Shown here in pieces: positions 1-4,988 of a DNA stretch of 9,075 bases. The notes under the pieces were generated by a model. The model was not told the origin of the DNA, searched no databases, and saw nothing but the letters and a program-made list of their open reading frames with translations. The DNA is taken from NCBI GenBank assembly GCA_946544695.1, contig CAMNMO010000094.1:1-9075 (forward strand). The letters are read 5' to 3'. This DNA comes from an uncultured Ruminococcus sp. (GTDB lineage Bacteria > Bacillota > Clostridia > Oscillospirales > Ruminococcaceae). The position numbers and the translations under genes are program-made. How positions within the stretch are numbered: the first letter of the stretch is position 1; every line of letters begins with the position of its first letter.

Positions 1-567
1 AAGGCAGGCAACAGCCGTGAAACCGCCTGCTTTAGCACCTCTTATGCCCTCGATGATATCTTCAAATACCACCGAATTTTCGGGCGCTTCGCCCAGTTCG
101 CCGCAAGCCAGTTCATACACATCAGGGAAGCCCTTGCCACGCTTGACCTGTTCGGTAGTGGCAAAGCTGCCAAAAAGCTCATAGACCCCAAGCCTGCGCA
201 GTACAGGTTCGTACAGCGCCTTTGAACTTGCAGTGGCAAGCCCCAGCTTTATGCCGCAGTCAGCCAGATACCGCAGGTATTCCTCAGCACCGTCAACAGC
301 GCCGATCACATGCGTGTATTCATAAACTGCCATATCCTGCCATTCCTGCATTATGCTCTCGATGCTGTCGGGCAGACCGAAAAGTTCTTTGGTATACACC
401 GCAGCTGTGCGGAAATTTTTGGTGGAGACTGCCTTGTAGTAGTCCGCAGGCACCTCAAACCCACGCTTGCCCAGAAACTCACGGTCTATCTCGCTCCACA
501 CGCCGTTTGAGCGTATCAGCGTGCCGTCCAGGTCGAAAATAGCTGCCTTGTGATCTGTTATCTTCAT
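1..567 (-). CDS. HAD-superfamily hydrolase (phosphatase/phosphoglucomutase-like), partial at window edge
   Basis: The 189 codons from the ATG at 567 stay open to base 1, so the C-terminus lies outside the window. HAD motifs are visible in order. Motif I is DLDGT at residues 12-16, with nucleophile D12 and acid/base D14. A helical cap follows at about 17-90. Motif II is Thr112 in LATAS, motif III is Lys145 in GKGFPD, and motif IV is E169-D170 in VVFEDIIEG. The GKGFPD and VFEDIIEG signatures match the beta-phosphoglucomutase / phosphoglycolate-phosphatase subgroup, cytosolic enzymes acting on small phosphorylated metabolites; the substrate cannot be read from sequence. The start lies 1 bp after the stop of the DUF4261 gene, with an AGG-containing site inside that gene's last codons, so translational coupling is likely. 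Confidence in the family is high, in the substrate low. Confidence 0.93.
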   Translation of the reverse strand, partial: MKITDHKAAIFDLDGTLIRSNGVWSEIDREFLGKRGFEVPADYYKAVSTKNFRTAAVYTKELFGLPDSIESIMQEWQDMAVYEYTHVIGAVDGAEEYLRYLADCGIKLGLATASSKALYEPVLRRLGVYELFGSFATTEQVKRGKGFPDVYELACGELGEAPENSVVFEDIIEGIRGAKAGGFTAVACL

Positions 568-568
568 C

Positions 569-1336
569 TTAAAAACCTATCTTTGCGGTGATACCCTTGA
601 CACTCACGCCGTCGCCCACGCTGATGGGCAGCTTCTGTTCCTCAGTGAAACCGATGGTCTCGCCGTCCTTCAGTTCAACGTCCTCGCTGAGTACATATTC
701 CTCGATGGAGAACATGAAGCTTATGACCTTGTCGGGCTGCTGCTTGCTGTCGATAATCTCAAGTTCGTTCTTGCCGAAGAAGGTCATGCCTGATGTGAAT
801 GCACACAGTCCGTCCTTAGCCAGATACATGCCTGTGTAAAGCATGATGGGCACAGGCATCTCGCCCTGCTTTATGGATTCTGCAAACTGCATATAGAACT
901 TCTTTTCGTAAACAGTGGGGTTCTTGTAAATGCCGATGGCGTTGTCAAGCTTCAGAAGACTGTAAGCTATCTTCGCAAACAGCAGTGCCTGTTCCATCGC
1001 ATCGAACTTGTTCATTACAGCCATCATAACGTGTGCGCCGTGCTTTGCTACCTCAGCAGCGCCGTCCTTCCACATGATGTTGTTCTTTGCACACTCCTCA
1101 GCTTCCTTGTTGGGAACAGGGTTAGGCATCAGCGAACATGCCACCACCATGCCTTCGGTGCGGAATACCAGTGCGTTGTCCTTGACTTCGTCGGGCACAT
1201 CTATGCCCCAGTCATCTTTCAGCGACTTCTTGAACCTTGCCCAGTCCATATTCGCATCGGTGTAAAGCACGAAACCTGCCAGCACATTGCCTTCTTTCTG
1301 TTCTTCCTTTTCGGGTCTATTGGTATTTTCAGCCAT
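569..1336 (-). CDS. DUF4261 domain-containing protein
   Basis: This is a 255-residue cytosolic protein without signal peptide or membrane segments. The start at 1336 is chosen over an in-frame ATG at 1360 because GGAGG sits 8 bp before it and would lie inside the longer version. Residues 1-17 are charged and probably disordered. The body resembles the DUF4261 family: an ACSLMPNPVPN stretch at 67-76, an AHVMMAVM strand at 101-108, a helical stretch at 110-130, and YTGMYL at 167-172. The family has no established biochemical function; members are often described near tellurite-resistance or stress-type genes, but nothing here shows that. It is the first gene of an operon with the HAD enzyme, under a consensus promoter with two palindromes in the leader. 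The family assignment rests on remembered motif likeness. Confidence 0.85.
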   Translation of the reverse strand: MAENTNRPEKEEQKEGNVLAGFVLYTDANMDWARFKKSLKDDWGIDVPDEVKDNALVFRTEGMVVACSLMPNPVPNKEAEECAKNNIMWKDGAAEVAKHGAHVMMAVMNKFDAMEQALLFAKIAYSLLKLDNAIGIYKNPTVYEKKFYMQFAESIKQGEMPVPIMLYTGMYLAKDGLCAFTSGMTFFGKNELEIIDSKQQPDKVISFMFSIEEYVLSEDVELKDGETIGFTEEQKLPISVGDGVSVKGITAKIGF

Positions 1337-1437
1337 AATACTTTCCTCCGTTAACGGCAAAGCGCCGTGTATATATTCGGGTACAGTCGATATTCATCGT
1401 TATATCACGGAACTGTCGGCAGACTTTGTCCTGTCCG

Positions 1438-1474
1438 CTGACTTGATAGTCAGGTCGGCTGACTTAATAGTCAG
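1438..1474. repeat. Two tandem 16-bp palindromes (candidate operators or leader hairpins)
   Basis: CTGACTTGATAGTCAG (1438-1453) and CTGACTTAATAGTCAG (1459-1474) are each perfect 6-bp inverted repeats around a 4-bp centre. They repeat every 21 bp, two helical turns, so both face the same side of the DNA. A third, degenerate 18-bp unit lies at 1419-1436. They fall roughly +13 to +50 in the DUF4261 leader. Dimeric repressor sites are the simplest reading; the shape is loosely like MarR-family sites, though this is inference. Paired hairpins in the leader RNA are the alternative. Confidence 0.75.
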
Positions 1475-1493
1475 GTGTAACAGCCCGAAATCT

Positions 1494-1522
1494 ATTATAT
1501 CACAGCAGTTCGTTTTTGTCAA
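1494..1522 (-). promoter_or_regulatory. Consensus sigma-A promoter of the DUF4261-HAD operon
   Basis: On the minus strand TTGACA (1522-1517) and TATAAT (1499-1494) are separated by exactly 17 bp, a perfect match to the housekeeping consensus. The transcript should start near 1487, giving a leader of about 150 nt before the ATG at 1336. Such a strong promoter with palindromes just downstream suggests that expression is normally limited by a repressor or by the leader. Confidence 0.85.
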
Positions 1523-1563
1523 ACCTGAAAGCCTGTTTTTGGCAGCAGTTTCAGGGTCAGCTA

Positions 1564-1579
1564 TGTTCCGTGCGGAACA
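1564..1579. promoter_or_regulatory. 16-bp palindrome between divergent promoters
   Basis: TGTTCCGTGCGGAACA has 7-bp perfect arms around TG. It lies between the -35 boxes of the DUF4261 promoter (1517-1522) and the carbonic anhydrase promoter (1595-1600), a usual place for a regulator of both. The arm orientation (GTTCC...GGAAC) is opposite to the Gram-positive LexA box, so I do not call it one. The function is inferred from position only. Confidence 0.45.
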
Positions 1580-1594
1580 GGCTGTGCCATGCGG

Positions 1595-1623
1595 TTGACT
1601 TGCCATTACAAAAATGGTATAAT
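1595..1623 (+). promoter_or_regulatory. Sigma-A promoter of the carbonic anhydrase gene, separated from it by an insertion
   Basis: TTGACT (1595-1600), 17 bp, TATAAT (1618-1623), with TGG just before the -10 giving an extended -10. The predicted start is near 1630. The spacer carries a small dyad, CCATT/AATGG (1603-1617). The start codon served is 1825, so the present leader is about 195 nt and consists mostly of the inverted-repeat element at 1628-1788. Confidence 0.8.
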
Positions 1624-1627
1624 GTAA
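1620..1627. repeat. Left copy of putative 8-bp target-site duplication
   Basis: TAATGTAA here is repeated exactly at 1789-1796, just beyond the other end of the inverted-repeat element. Its first four bases are the end of the TATAAT -10 box, so insertion appears to have occurred within the promoter while keeping the -10 box intact. Confidence 0.6.
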
Positions 1628-1788
1628 GTTGGTTATCCCTTTAGCACACCAACTAAAAATGCGGTAAACAAAAGGATAATTGAGCGCCCCATATCTTTCC
1701 CCCGCCGCAGGCGGGGGAAAGATATACGCCAAGAACCTTAAGTTCTGTATAGCCGCTGTTTTTGTGGTGTGTCAGCGGGATAACCATG
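1628..1788. mobile_element. MITE-like inverted-repeat element inserted in the carbonic anhydrase leader
   Basis: The element is 161 bp of two 79-bp arms around a 3-bp centre. The arms, compared as reverse complements, agree at about 50 of 79 positions without gaps. Identity is complete over GGTTATCCC at the outer ends (1631-1639 and 1777-1785) and over the inner 16 bp. An exact 8-bp repeat, TAATGTAA, lies at 1620-1627 and 1789-1796, as expected for a target duplication. An alternative boundary at GGTTATCCC (1631-1785) leaves an abutting 9-bp duplication with 7/9 identity, so the exact ends are uncertain. It has no credible ORF and would need a transposase in trans. Removing it with one repeat copy restores a promoter about 20-25 nt from the ribosome site. 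I do not recognise the family. Confidence 0.72.
1691..1725. repeat. Perfect 16-bp GC-rich hairpin at the element core
   Basis: ATATCTTTCCCCCGCC (1691-1706) and its exact reverse complement (1710-1725) enclose a GCA loop. The stem is very stable and sits in the predicted carbonic anhydrase leader RNA. No T-run follows on either strand, so it is not an ordinary intrinsic terminator. It may stabilise the mRNA 5' region or impede transcription. Confidence 0.85.
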
Positions 1789-1796
1789 TAATGTAA
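1789..1796. repeat. Right copy of putative 8-bp target-site duplication
   Basis: TAATGTAA matches 1620-1627 exactly. The flank reads ATGTAATGTAATT, itself internally repetitive, so an abutting but imperfect 9-bp duplication starting at 1786 is also possible. Confidence 0.6.
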
Positions 1797-1824
1797 TTAT
1801 ATCATACGATGGGAGATGTGGAAC

Positions 1825-2394
1825 ATGGATCTTAAAAATATAAGCGCTGATGAAGCCCTGCAAAGGCTTGTACACGGGAATGCCGCCTATCTTTGTGCAA
1901 AAACAGGCAGCGGCGATATCTCGCCTGAAAAGCGCAAAGCCGCCTGCGAACACGGACAGCAGCCTTATGCGGTCATCGTTTCCTGTTCGGATTCAAGAGT
2001 TATCCCCGAAAGCATTTTCGGTGCGGGTATAGGCGAGCTTTTTGTCATCAGGGTGGCAGGCAATGTCATAGATGACCACCAGCTGGGTTCCATAGAATAT
2101 GCGGCAGAACATCTGGGGATAAGGCTGATAGTGGTGCTGGGACACGACCGCTGCGGGGCAGTCGATGCGGCGATAAACCATGACCCCGAAGGCTACATAA
2201 AGTTCATCACCGATGAGATACGCCTGGCGATAGGCGATGAGAAGGACGACTACAAAGCATGCTGCCTTAACGTTAAACGCAGCGTGGGTCTGATAGAGGA
2301 AAGCTTCTGCATTCACCGTGAGGAGGAACACGGGCTGAAAGTCATGGGGGCTATGTACAGGCTTGAAAGCGGCAGGGTGGAATTTGATATATAG
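1825..2394 (+). CDS. Beta-class carbonic anhydrase
   Basis: This 189-residue cytosolic enzyme interconverts CO2 and bicarbonate, supplying bicarbonate to carboxylases and helping pH balance. The beta-class zinc and active-site motifs are complete: C54-S-D56-S-R58 (CSDSR) and H107-x2-C110 in GHDRCGAV. Zinc ligands would be C54, H107 and C110, with D56/R58 as the catalytic dyad. VIRVAGN (74-80) is the usual strand after the first motif. The start at 1825 is preferred over the in-frame ATG at 1816 because GGGAG (1811-1815) is 9 bp upstream of the former and abuts the latter. The length is normal for short bacterial members. Its promoter at 1595-1623 is displaced by a MITE-like insertion, which may lower or alter expression. 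mtnN follows after 93 bp with its own promoter. Confidence 0.95.
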   Translation: MDLKNISADEALQRLVHGNAAYLCAKTGSGDISPEKRKAACEHGQQPYAVIVSCSDSRVIPESIFGAGIGELFVIRVAGNVIDDHQLGSIEYAAEHLGIRLIVVLGHDRCGAVDAAINHDPEGYIKFITDEIRLAIGDEKDDYKACCLNVKRSVGLIEESFCIHREEEHGLKVMGAMYRLESGRVEFDI

Positions 2395-2418
2395 GATACG
2401 GTCTTGCAGTAGGAAAGA

Positions 2419-2447
2419 TTGACTTTGCATGCCTTGTATGGTATAAT
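2419..2447 (+). promoter_or_regulatory. Sigma-A promoter of mtnN
   Basis: TTGACT (2419-2424), 17 bp, TATAAT (2442-2447), with TGG before the -10 as in two other promoters here. The start is predicted near 2454, giving a leader of about 34 nt with AGGAGG at 2477-2482. It lies downstream of the carbonic anhydrase stop, so mtnN can be expressed independently; no terminator separates the two genes, so read-through is also possible. Confidence 0.8.
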
Positions 2448-2487
2448 ACTTGTTGCAGTGATGCAGAAAATTACGCAGGAGGAAGCT

Positions 2488-3210
2488 ATGTTCAAGAATA
2501 AGGATAATTTCACAGTGGGCGTCATAGGCGCTATGAAGCCCGAGATAGATGCCCTCAAGCCCAGACTCGAAAACGGCGGTACAGTCACCGTGAGCGGTGT
2601 TGAGTTCGTTTACGGCGAGCTTTTCGGAATGAATGTGGTGGCAGCGCAGTGCGGCATCGGCAAGGTGTTCGCAGCCATCTGTGCTGAGGCTATGATAGTT
2701 ACATTCAAGCCCGACATGGTCATAAACGCAGGCGTGGGCGGTGCGCTGACAGATAAGCTGGATATCGGTGATGCGGGCATTGCCACAGCGGTGGTGCAGC
2801 ACGATATGGATACTACCCCGCTGGGTGACCCTAAGGGTCTGATATCGGGCATAAACAAGGTCTACTTTGAGTGTGCCGAAGAATGTGTCAGCCTGCTTGC
2901 CGAAGCTGCCGCAGTTCACGGCATCAACAGCGTTCAGGGCGTTATCGCATCGGGCGACTGCTTTGTCAACAGTGCGGCAAAGCGTGATGAACTGAGGAAT
3001 GAGTTCGGTGCCATCGTATGCGAGATGGAAAGCGGTGCCATTGGTCATGTCTGCTTTATAAACGACACCCCATTCGGTGTGCTGAGGACTATCTCGGACA
3101 ACGGCGATGATGAATCGCACAACGACTACGCAGTATCGCTGAAAAAGGCAGCCGCTGCCGAACTGGATATACTGTTTTGCTTCCTCGAAAAGCTGGGCGC
3201 AAAGCACTGA
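2488..3210 (+). CDS. mtnN: 5'-methylthioadenosine/S-adenosylhomocysteine nucleosidase
   Basis: This 240-residue cytosolic enzyme cleaves adenine from 5'-methylthioadenosine and S-adenosylhomocysteine, removing inhibitory products of polyamine synthesis and SAM methylation, and yielding S-ribosylhomocysteine and methylthioribose. By alignment from memory with the E. coli enzyme, the key residues are present: E19 in IGAMKPEI (E. coli E12), E181 in CEMES (E174) and D204 in TISDNGD (D197). Also typical are CGIGKV (55-60), INAGVGGAL (79-87) and IASGDCF (153-159). The start at 2488 has AGGAGG five bases upstream; in-frame ATGs at 2461 and 2419 lack such sites, and the latter overlaps the promoter. 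A terminator follows at once. A methyltransferase that would generate its SAH substrate lies convergently next door, but that pairing may be chance. Confidence 0.96.
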   Translation: MFKNKDNFTVGVIGAMKPEIDALKPRLENGGTVTVSGVEFVYGELFGMNVVAAQCGIGKVFAAICAEAMIVTFKPDMVINAGVGGALTDKLDIGDAGIATAVVQHDMDTTPLGDPKGLISGINKVYFECAEECVSLLAEAAAVHGINSVQGVIASGDCFVNSAAKRDELRNEFGAIVCEMESGAIGHVCFINDTPFGVLRTISDNGDDESHNDYAVSLKKAAAAELDILFCFLEKLGAKH

Positions 3211-3221
3211 CAGTAATAAAT

Positions 3222-3257
3222 ACGGAGCTTTCGCAGCTAAGCGAAGGCTCCGTTTTT
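3222..3257 (+). terminator. Intrinsic terminator after mtnN
   Basis: A 13-bp stem (3222-3234 with 3241-3253, one G-U pair) and a 6-nt loop are followed by a T-run to 3257. It begins 12 bases after the mtnN stop. On the opposite strand the stem is followed by TATTTATTAC, a weaker tract, so it may also stop the convergent methyltransferase transcript. Confidence 0.88.
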
Positions 3258-3262
3258 GTACC

Positions 3263-3928
3263 CTATTTTATGCCGTAAAAGCCGCTTTGCATGTAGGAAT
3301 GCCAGAAAATCTCGGCGGCAGAGAAACCTGTTTTGCCAAGCAGTGTCAGGTGTTCATCTATGTTCAGCGGGAAGAAATCCGTGCCGTAGCGTGCGGTGTG
3401 TGCAGCGACTTCTTCGGGGGAACGTCCTGCTTTCAGCCCGAAGTCTGCCACACGGGCAAGCATGATGTCCCTGCCCTGTTCGGTGAAGGGTGCGGTGTTC
3501 TCAAAGGTTATGAACAGCCCGCCCTTTTTCAGTGCACGGTAACAGTTCGCCACCGCCTGTTCACGCCCCGCACGGTCGAAATACCCGTGAGACTGTATTG
3601 CTGTGACCACATCGAACTGTTCCACATAGTCAAGCCCCTCAGACCCTACCTGACGGAATGTGCACCCGCAGTTTGCCGCCTTGCTGCGTGCGACGTCAAG
3701 CATATCAGCCGAAGGGTCGCACAGCACCAGCTGTTTCAGTTCAAGTTCTTCTGCCGCCCTTTTGCCCAGCGTGCCGCAGCCGCAGCCCGTATCGAGAAGC
3801 GCTATGGGCGTTTTCGGGAAAGTGGTGTGTATCAGGCTGAATATCTGGTCGTATATGATATCATAATATGGTATCACCTTGCGCACATTCTCGTCGTATT
3901 GTGATGCTTTGAACGGTGTCTTGTTCAT
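3263..3928 (-). CDS. Class I SAM-dependent methyltransferase
   Basis: This 221-residue cytosolic protein has a Rossmann-type methyltransferase fold. Motif I is LLDTGCGCG at 44-52, the acidic residue ending strand 2 is D71 in VLCDPSADML, FDVVTAIQSHGYF (105-117) is the motif near the substrate pocket, and LKKGGLFITFE (133-143) is the post-III strand. The substrate is not evident; it resembles general methyltransferase type 11/25 domains, which act mostly on small molecules. The start at 3928 is chosen over 3955 because AGGAG lies 8 bp upstream, overlapping the stop of the DUF5131 gene, which begins the operon 11 bp before it. The pairing hints that the two work together, but this is inference. 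Confidence 0.9.
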   Translation of the reverse strand: MNKTPFKASQYDENVRKVIPYYDIIYDQIFSLIHTTFPKTPIALLDTGCGCGTLGKRAAEELELKQLVLCDPSADMLDVARSKAANCGCTFRQVGSEGLDYVEQFDVVTAIQSHGYFDRAGREQAVANCYRALKKGGLFITFENTAPFTEQGRDIMLARVADFGLKAGRSPEEVAAHTARYGTDFFPLNIDEHLTLLGKTGFSAAEIFWHSYMQSGFYGIK

Positions 3929-3939
3929 AATACTGTCTC

Positions 3940-4842
3940 CTATCTGTTCTGCCACTGTTTGTTATCTCCGCTCTCGCATCTGCCGCAGTCGGTGCAGCCG
4001 TTGCAGGAGGGTCGCATGCCGCAGGTCATGCAGCGCTGACGGAAATGCGGCTTGTATCGGTATCTCTCGTCGATGGGCAGCCCGAAGCCGTCACGCAGGT
4101 CAAAGAATATGGGCTTGCCCTCAACACGCAGCCCCGACTTGTGTGCCTGTTCGCTTTGCAGGCTGCTGCCCTCGATGCTGTACAGCCTTCCGTCCTTTAT
4201 GAACCGCCTGCCTGTCCCGCAGAACACGAACTTCACGTTGTTGTCGGCACATTCATCGTGCAGCAGCTTTACCCATTCGTAGCGGCAGGGGCGTGCACCG
4301 TCGTAATTCTCGCCGTCGCAAAGCACCTGTTCTATCTGCCCTGTTTCAAGATATTTGCGCAGAGTTACCTGCCCTATGAACGGCGCACACATCACACCCT
4401 TGTGACGAAACGGCAGTTCCATCAGTATGGGCAGACGTTCGTCCGCACGGCGCTGATTCTCGGCGGTGACATTGAAGAATATGTTCTCCCAGCCGTCGCC
4501 CCAGTCGTGGGGAAGGCACTGCGCAACTCTCTCGGGACGCTTTGTCAGCAGGAAGAATATCACATCGCTGCGGCGGTGCATGATATCCCAAGCTTCATCA
4601 CGCCACTCATCAGCTTCCTGCAAAAAGAAATCCGAAGTCATGCAGACCCTTATCATCTCGCCGCACTTTACTTTGAAATTGCCACGCCTGTCCTTGTGCA
4701 GCGGGTAGTCAAAGCCCGACCTTGTGCGGAATATCTTTGAACCGTCAAGCCCACGCTGCTTGTCAAGAAAGTACATGTAGCAGTGGTCGCAGCCCTCGCT
4801 TTTTTTGATGCACCCGTGCCAGGGATTCCAGATATCATGCAT
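3940..4842 (-). CDS. DUF5131 family protein (phage Gp37/Gp68-like) with N- and C-terminal cysteine clusters
   Basis: This 300-residue protein matches in style the PF07505 / DUF5131 family (phage Gp37/Gp68). The N-terminus WNPWHGCIKKSEGCDHCY contains C11, C18 and C21, a C-x6-C-x2-C set resembling an iron-sulfur or radical-SAM-like cluster site. TSDFF at 69-73, FFLLTKRPERV (96-106) and NIFFNVTAENQ (120-130) are typical of the family. The C-terminus has C271, C274, C280, C283, C286 and C289 (CxxC-x5-CxxCxxCxxC), a probable metal-binding knuckle. The start at 4842 has an AGGTGA-type site; the in-frame ATG at 4878 lies in the inverted-repeat leader without a clear site. The promoter at 4903-4931 drives it, and a methyltransferase follows after 11 bp. 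The catalytic role is not established. The homology is from memory; the cysteine positions are read directly. Confidence 0.85.
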   Translation of the reverse strand: MHDIWNPWHGCIKKSEGCDHCYMYFLDKQRGLDGSKIFRTRSGFDYPLHKDRRGNFKVKCGEMIRVCMTSDFFLQEADEWRDEAWDIMHRRSDVIFFLLTKRPERVAQCLPHDWGDGWENIFFNVTAENQRRADERLPILMELPFRHKGVMCAPFIGQVTLRKYLETGQIEQVLCDGENYDGARPCRYEWVKLLHDECADNNVKFVFCGTGRRFIKDGRLYSIEGSSLQSEQAHKSGLRVEGKPIFFDLRDGFGLPIDERYRYKPHFRQRCMTCGMRPSCNGCTDCGRCESGDNKQWQNR

Positions 4843-4869
4843 AATATCACCTGCTTTCGTTAAATGTAA

Positions 4870-4919
4870 GGCGGTCATGCCGTGCGCTAAAGGGATAACC
4901 ATATTATAATATGACCGCC
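4870..4919. repeat. 9-bp inverted repeat bracketing the DUF5131 start region
   Basis: GGCGGTCAT (4870-4878) and ATGACCGCC (4911-4919) are perfect reverse complements separated by 32 bp. Between them lie the -10 box, the predicted start and the element-end sequence. It could be a spaced operator or the trace of an insertion; part of the right arm lies upstream of the transcription start, so it cannot fold as a whole in the mRNA. Confidence 0.5.
4882..4900 (-). repeat. Second copy of the inverted-repeat element's end
   Basis: Read on the minus strand, GGTTATCCCTTTAGCGCAC matches the left end of the element at 1631-1649 in 18 of 19 positions. No partner end is seen nearby. As in the first case it lies just downstream of a TATAAT box, 2 bp here and 7 bp there. 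It could be the relic of a second insertion or a shared regulatory motif. Confidence 0.65.
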
Positions 4920-4931
4920 CCGAAAAGTCAA
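4903..4931 (-). promoter_or_regulatory. Sigma-A promoter of the DUF5131-methyltransferase operon
   Basis: On the minus strand TTGACT (4931-4926), 17 bp, TATAAT (4908-4903). The -10 lies in a perfect palindrome, ATATTATAATAT (4901-4912), and only 2 bp downstream begins the sequence shared with the MITE-like element. The start is predicted near 4896, leaving a leader of about 54 nt. Its -35 box is 7 bp from that of the divergent nagA promoter, so regulation of the two could be linked. Confidence 0.82.
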
Positions 4932-4938
4932 CCCCGCC

Positions 4939-4967
4939 TTTACAGGCTGACAATAATATGGTATAAT
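4939..4967 (+). promoter_or_regulatory. Sigma-A promoter of nagA
   Basis: TTTACA (4939-4944), 17 bp, TATAAT (4962-4967), again with TGG before the -10. The start is predicted near 4974, so the leader is only about 15 nt and the AAGGAG site (4976-4981) lies almost at the 5' end. Confidence 0.8.
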
Positions 4968-4977
4968 CAGGCTGTAA
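4940..4977. promoter_or_regulatory. Imperfect inverted repeat around the nagA promoter (candidate operator)
   Basis: TTACAGGCTGA (4940-4950) and TCAGGCTGTAA (4967-4977) are reverse complements with one central mismatch, 16 bp apart. One arm overlaps the -35 box and the other begins at the end of the -10 box and covers the start site. A regulator bound here would block polymerase. nag genes in Firmicutes are often controlled by GntR- or ROK-type regulators, but no regulator gene is in the window and the identity is unknown. Confidence 0.5.
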
Positions 4978-4988
4978 GGAGTGATCGT

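Noticed and set aside
1419..1474. CRISPR-like repeat array
   Set aside because: The 21-bp units are directly adjacent with no unique spacers, and only two are intact.
1564..1579. LexA/DinR box
   Set aside because: The Gram-positive LexA site is GAAC-N4-GTTC; this palindrome has the half-sites in the opposite order (GTTCC...GGAAC).
1691..1725. GC-rich hairpin as an intrinsic terminator or riboswitch expression platform
   Set aside because: No T-run follows the stem on either strand, and the long arm symmetry with flanking repeats is better explained by a mobile inverted-repeat element.
1400..1732. A 110-codon minus-strand frame across the intergenic control region, with a repeated SADLTIK stretch
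   Set aside because: The repeated peptide is the by-product of the 21-bp palindrome repeats, and the start lies in the element's hairpin. It crosses two promoters and has no ribosome site.
1796..1824. Minus-strand promoter with TATAAT at 1801-1796
   Set aside because: The hexamer at the -35 position is GTTCCA, a poor match, and it would fire away from the carbonic anhydrase gene into the repeat element with no gene until the DUF4261 leader.
1993..3207. A 404-codon open frame on the minus strand opposite carbonic anhydrase and mtnN
   Set aside because: It is antisense to two genes with complete catalytic motifs and their own promoters. Its translation is Cys/His-rich without a recognisable domain, and it has no suitable ribosome site.
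4045..4740. A 231-codon open frame on the plus strand within the DUF5131 gene
   Set aside because: It is antisense to a gene with conserved family motifs and a promoter, and has no ribosome site of its own.
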